Origin: Sulfurihydrogenibium yellowstonense SS-5
Lineage (GTDB): Bacteria > Aquificota > Aquificia > Aquificales > Hydrogenothermaceae
Length of the DNA stretch: 8,746 bases
Reading direction: 5' to 3'
Assembly: GCF_000173615.1 (NCBI RefSeq)
Contig: NZ_ABZS01000058.1
Span: 1-8,746, forward strand
Part shown: positions 6,545 through 8,746 of the stretch, one piece after another
Layout of the letters: each line of letters opens with the position of its first letter
Position numbering within the stretch: the stretch's first letter is position 1
Notes under the pieces: generated by a model
The model's input: the letters and a program-made list of their open reading frames with translations, nothing else
Database searches by the model: none
Told to the model about the DNA's origin: nothing
Position numbers and translations under genes: made by a program

Positions 6545-6973
6545 TTAATTCTTTATATTTTCAGAATTCTTTTTAATTATTTCGTCAATTTTTTCTAATT
6601 TAACATCAATTGGATTAGGCACTAATTTTTTTGTCGCTCCAGTAGCAGCATCAATCCCTGCACCTATTATACCACCCAAGATTACATTTCCCGCCATTCC
6701 TGCAGCACCACTTTCAGCGATAACACTTTTGACAGGTACCTCTAAAGGTTTATACCCTTCTTTTTCAATTCTTACTGTAAATTCATCTTTCCTTTTTTTA
6801 ATTAAAGCGCAAGGAGTCTGACACGTCTCCCCTGTTTGTAAAATTTTAGCTGTAGCTCCAGGCGGATCTGTTTTAATTTCTAATGCCTCTTCAGTTCCTC
6901 TTGTTAATGTAGCACATGAGTTTAGCACGATAGATAAACCTGCTGTTCCCAAAAATACTATAATTTTTTTCAT
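6545..6973 (-). CDS. Putative PEGA-domain-like lipoprotein
   Basis: The 142-residue protein begins with a lipoprotein signal: MKK, a hydrophobic stretch (4-17) and the lipobox LNSC with Cys20 as the likely lipidated residue. After it, CATLTRGTEEALEIKTDPPGATAKI (20-44) and EFTVRIEKEGYKPLEVPVKS (64-83) fit a PEGA-like beta-sandwich. In this fold the DPPGA and EKEGY turns are typical. A CQTPC pair (51-55) could form a disulfide. A glycine/alanine-rich segment (88-113, GAAGMAGNVILGGIIGAGID...) may associate with membrane. Such small lipoproteins are common in Gram-negative envelopes and mostly have no known function. A strong Shine-Dalgarno AGGAGGG (6980-6986) lies 6 nt before the ATG. The gene is monocistronic and convergent with yggU. 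Confidence 0.78.
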   Translation of the reverse strand: MKKIIVFLGTAGLSIVLNSCATLTRGTEEALEIKTDPPGATAKILQTGETCQTPCALIKKRKDEFTVRIEKEGYKPLEVPVKSVIAESGAAGMAGNVILGGIIGAGIDAATGATKKLVPNPIDVKLEKIDEIIKKNSENIKN

Positions 6974-6994
6974 AAAAAACCCTCCTGCAAATTT

Positions 6995-7010
6995 TTTCTA
7001 ATATTAGAAA
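6995..7010 (-). promoter_or_regulatory. 16-bp perfect palindrome upstream of the lipoprotein gene
   Basis: TTTCTAATATTAGAAA is exactly self-complementary. Outer arms AAATTTTT (6989-6996) and AAAAATTT (7013-7020) extend the symmetry with a small offset. It lies 8 bp upstream of the Shine-Dalgarno (6980-6986). It could be an operator for a dimeric regulator or a 5' leader hairpin; the sequence does not distinguish these. Confidence 0.5.
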
Positions 7011-7206
7011 CTAAAAATTTTCCATTTTCTGAAATATTTGTATAAGTCAAAAAGAGGCATTATTTAAAAAGCTTAGGATAGGATTACTCGCTTACTCAAA
7101 ATTACTTTTTATTTGGAATTTTTATTTTTGCCATCCTGAAATAATAAAAAATATGTTAAAATGCTTTAGAGTGAGAAAACAGGGATTTTTATAAAATTTA
7201 GATAAG

Positions 7207-7238
7207 GAGATCCTTTAGATTAAAGTCCTCAGGATGAC
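7207..7238 (-). repeat. Intergenic hairpin repeat, unit 6 (minus orientation)
   Basis: On the minus strand it reads GTCATCCTGAGGA, a core, then AAAGGATCTC. ATCCT (7210-7214) pairs with AGGAT (7231-7235). The inner TTTA (7214-7217) and TAAA (7221-7224) can pair, an inner arm unrelated in sequence to those of units 2 and 5. Confidence 0.8.
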
Positions 7239-7284
7239 GGTCAAAGGTTAAATGATAAGCATCAAAGAAATGGTAGCCTTGTCT

Positions 7285-7311
7285 GTCATTCTGAGCGAAG
7301 CGAAGAATCTC
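7285..7311 (+). repeat. Intergenic hairpin repeat, unit 7 (plus orientation, canonical)
   Basis: It reads GTCATTCTGAGCGAAGCGAA and ends GAATCTC, the form I recall as widespread in intergenic DNA of unrelated bacteria. ATTCT (7288-7292) pairs with AGAAT (7304-7308). The centre GAGCGAAGCGA can form only a short GC/GC stem. Confidence 0.85.
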
Positions 7312-7392
7312 TTGCTTTTGTTGAATTTCTAACCCGACGTATATGTATGGCAAACTATAAAAACTTGCATAAATTAAACACAAAATTTTAGA

Positions 7393-8379
7393 TTGGAGGT
7401 AAAAAGGATTTTAAAATTAGAAGTTCAAATCCCGGCGGAAGCATTTTTTAACGTTGTAGGAACAAAGGATGAAAATCTCAAATTCTTTGAAGAAATCTTC
7501 GGACTAAAAATCTTTGCAAGAGGAACGTCAATCATAGCATCAGGAAAAGAAGAAAATTTAGACAGATTTGAAGAATTTATGGAAAAGGTGTCTTCTTATT
7601 TTGAAGTTGGACACGTTTTAATGCCTTCTGATATTAGAAATCTTGCTATTGGCTTTAAACTTGAAAAAGAAAGCCCAAAAACACAAAAAGAAGAAGATTT
7701 TGCTGACACTATCCTATTTTCTCATAAAAGAAAGCCAATAATGGCAAAAACTCCAACTCAAAAGCTTTATGTAGAAACTATAAAACAAAACGATATAACA
7801 TTTGGAATTGGTCCGGCCGGAACAGGTAAAACATACCTTGCAATGGCTGTAGCGGTCTCTTATTTGAAACAAAATAAAGTAAATAGAATAATTCTCACAA
7901 GACCGGCAGTAGAGGCAGGAGAAAAGCTTGGATTTTTGCCCGGCTCCTTAGAAGAAAAAGTAGACCCGTATCTAAGACCATTGTACGATGCACTTTATGA
8001 TATGGTAGACCCGGAAAAAGTGGCTGACATGATAGAAAAAAAGGTTATAGAAGTTGCACCCCTTGCCTTCATGAGAGGAAGAACTTTAAACGATGCTTTT
8101 ATAATTCTTGATGAAGCACAAAATACAACAAAAGAACAGATGAAAATGCTTCTGACAAGAATTGGTTTTGGTTCAAAAGCTGTTATCACCGGAGACATTA
8201 CTCAAATAGATTTACCAAAAACAGCCCAATCCGGTTTAGTAGAAGCTATAAATGTTTTACAAGATGTCAAAGGAATAGGGTTTGTTAAATTTTCTGAAAA
8301 AGACGTTGTCAGACATCCAATAGTACAAAGAATAATAGAGGCTTACAATAGATATGAAGAACAAAACTCAAAAGAATAG
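7393..8379 (+). CDS. phoH: PhoH family ATPase
   Basis: This cytoplasmic P-loop NTPase is linked to RNA metabolism and pairs with YbeY in many bacteria. The frame from TTG 7393 gives 328 residues. An N-terminal domain (1 to about 110) precedes the PhoH domain. That domain has Walker A GPAGTGKT (140-147), RPAVEAGEKLGFLPG (170-184), Walker B IILDEAQNTT (237-246), TGDITQIDLP (267-276) and VVRHPIVQRI (305-314). Length and motif order are typical. The start is uncertain. TTG at 7393 has no ribosome binding site, whereas GGAGGT (7395-7400) sits 7 nt before an in-frame ATT at 7408, giving a 323-residue protein starting ILKLEVQIP. ybeY overlaps the 3' end by 26 nt. Confidence 0.95.
   Translation: MEVKRILKLEVQIPAEAFFNVVGTKDENLKFFEEIFGLKIFARGTSIIASGKEENLDRFEEFMEKVSSYFEVGHVLMPSDIRNLAIGFKLEKESPKTQKEEDFADTILFSHKRKPIMAKTPTQKLYVETIKQNDITFGIGPAGTGKTYLAMAVAVSYLKQNKVNRIILTRPAVEAGEKLGFLPGSLEEKVDPYLRPLYDALYDMVDPEKVADMIEKKVIEVAPLAFMRGRTLNDAFIILDEAQNTTKEQMKMLLTRIGFGSKAVITGDITQIDLPKTAQSGLVEAINVLQDVKGIGFVKFSEKDVVRHPIVQRIIEAYNRYEEQNSKE
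7395..7400 (+). promoter_or_regulatory. Shine-Dalgarno of phoH, inside the longest reading frame
   Basis: GGAGGT is the only strong ribosome binding site near the phoH start. It begins inside the TTG codon at 7393 and points to ATT 7408 (7-nt spacing) as the initiator. No ATG, GTG or TTG is available in frame between it and the conserved N-terminus. Confidence 0.6.
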
Positions 8380-8746
8380 AATTTTAATCAACAAAGAAGT
8401 TTATAGTAAAGAAATAACAAAGAAATTTTTAAAAGATATCACTGAAAAAATTTTATCAGAGCTTAATCTTAATAATGTTGAAATAAGCATCACATTGACA
8501 GATAATGAAAGAATTAGAAAAATAAATAAAGAGTGGAGAGGAAAAGACAAGCCTACAGATGTTCTATCCTTTCCACAAGATGAAACGATTGGATATAAAT
8601 ATAGACTTTTGGGAGATGTTATCATCTCCCTTCCTTACGCAAAAGCTCAAGCAGAAGAAATCGGGTTTACTCTCAAAGAGGAGTTTTGAGATTATGATTC
8701 ATGGATTTTACATTTACTTGGCTATGACATGAACAACGAGAGATGC
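8354..8746 (+). CDS. ybeY: Endoribonuclease YbeY, running off the window, 3' end with apparent frameshifts
   Basis: YbeY is a zinc-dependent RNA enzyme for 16S rRNA 3' maturation and ribosome quality control. The protein matches the family up to residue 111: NERIRKINKEWRGKDKPTDVLSFPQDE, then LLGDVIISLPYAKAQAEEIGFTLKEEF. The frame then stops at TGA (8687-8689), before the zinc site. Past it, conserved pieces appear in shifted frames. EIMIHG follows after dropping one T from TTTT (8684-8687). LHLLGYD follows after adding one T to TTTT (8706-8709). HEQREM follows after adding one C at 8728. Together they give HGFLHLLGYDHEQREM, the HxxxHxxxxxH zinc motif. All three lie at or by short homopolymers, so sequencing error is likelier than a pseudogene. 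The ATG at 8354 overlaps phoH by 26 nt; TAGAGG (8336-8341) is a weak ribosome binding site. Confidence 0.85.

Larger units (their letters stand above)
6974..7392. other. 419-bp non-coding gap between the lipoprotein gene and phoH
   Basis: The lipoprotein side carries its ribosome binding site and a 16-bp palindrome. A fragment GCCATCCTGA (7130-7139) looks like the left end of a decayed hairpin repeat. Complete units lie at 7207-7238 (minus) and 7285-7311 (plus). A TATAAA box (7356-7361) is the best -10 candidate for phoH, without a convincing -35. An open frame across 7198-7383 on the minus strand is a translation of the repeats and not a gene. Confidence 0.65.

Noticed and set aside
7041..7046. 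TTGACT on the minus strand as a -35 for the lipoprotein gene
   Set aside because: No acceptable -10 hexamer lies 16-18 bp downstream of it.
7091..7110. Resemblance of 7085-7105 to the 34-bp direct repeat (shared CTCGCTT and AAAATTAC)
   Set aside because: The shared words are short and differently spaced in AT-rich DNA, too weak to call a third copy.
7198..7383. 61-codon open frame on the minus strand containing EILRFAQND
   Set aside because: The peptide is the translation of the canonical hairpin repeat, a common source of false proteins. The frame crosses two repeat units and has no ribosome binding site.

Overview
The window is about 8.7 kb of AT-rich bacterial DNA from what looks like a thermophilic member of the Aquificales, most likely a Sulfurihydrogenibium-like member of the Hydrogenothermaceae. 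This is an inference from the AT-rich codon use, the Lys/Glu/Ile-rich proteins, the rpsD-rpoA-rplQ cluster, and an actinobacterial/archaeal-type inositol-phosphate synthase next to serA. No 16S or database search was possible. Most of the coding content is housekeeping.

Layout. (1) 1-1917, plus strand: the tail of the alpha ribosomal operon, with the 3' end of rpsD (S4), rpoA (RNA polymerase alpha) and rplQ (L17), followed directly by a yggT-family membrane protein gene. The rpsD-rpoA spacer is unusually GC-rich and can fold into a pseudoknot. (2) 1918-2276: a non-coding gap with three units of a hairpin repeat, bracketed by a 34-bp direct repeat. (3) 2277-3200, minus strand: a TIGR01212/YhcC/YtqA-type radical SAM protein, a likely tRNA wobble-uridine modification enzyme. 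(4) 3201-3595: a divergent gap with two more repeat units. (5) 3596-6525, plus strand: a tight operon of serA (3-phosphoglycerate dehydrogenase), an ino1-like inositol-3-phosphate synthase gene and a small yggU/DUF167 gene, closed by a stem-loop terminator at 6510-6537. (6) 6545-6973, minus strand: a PEGA-like lipoprotein that converges on that terminator and has a 16-bp perfect palindrome just upstream. (7) 6974-7392: a third gap with two full repeat units and one remnant. (8) 7393-8746, plus strand: phoH and ybeY, a conserved RNA-processing pair. ybeY runs off the window, and its last 65 bases need three single-base corrections to recover the conserved zinc-binding motif.

How the genes work together. 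The first block makes ribosome and RNA polymerase subunits. The serA-ino1 operon joins entry into serine synthesis with inositol phosphate synthesis, which may feed inositol phospholipids or di-myo-inositol-phosphate type solutes; this is inferred. PhoH and YbeY belong to rRNA maturation and RNA quality control.

The least ordinary material is non-coding. A short palindromic repeat family alternates in orientation in all three large gaps, and its paired arms co-vary (ATTCT/AGAAT versus ATCCT/AGGAT). A pseudoknot candidate lies before rpoA, and phoH may start at a rare AUU codon. I see no CRISPR array, transposase, phage gene or new defence system.
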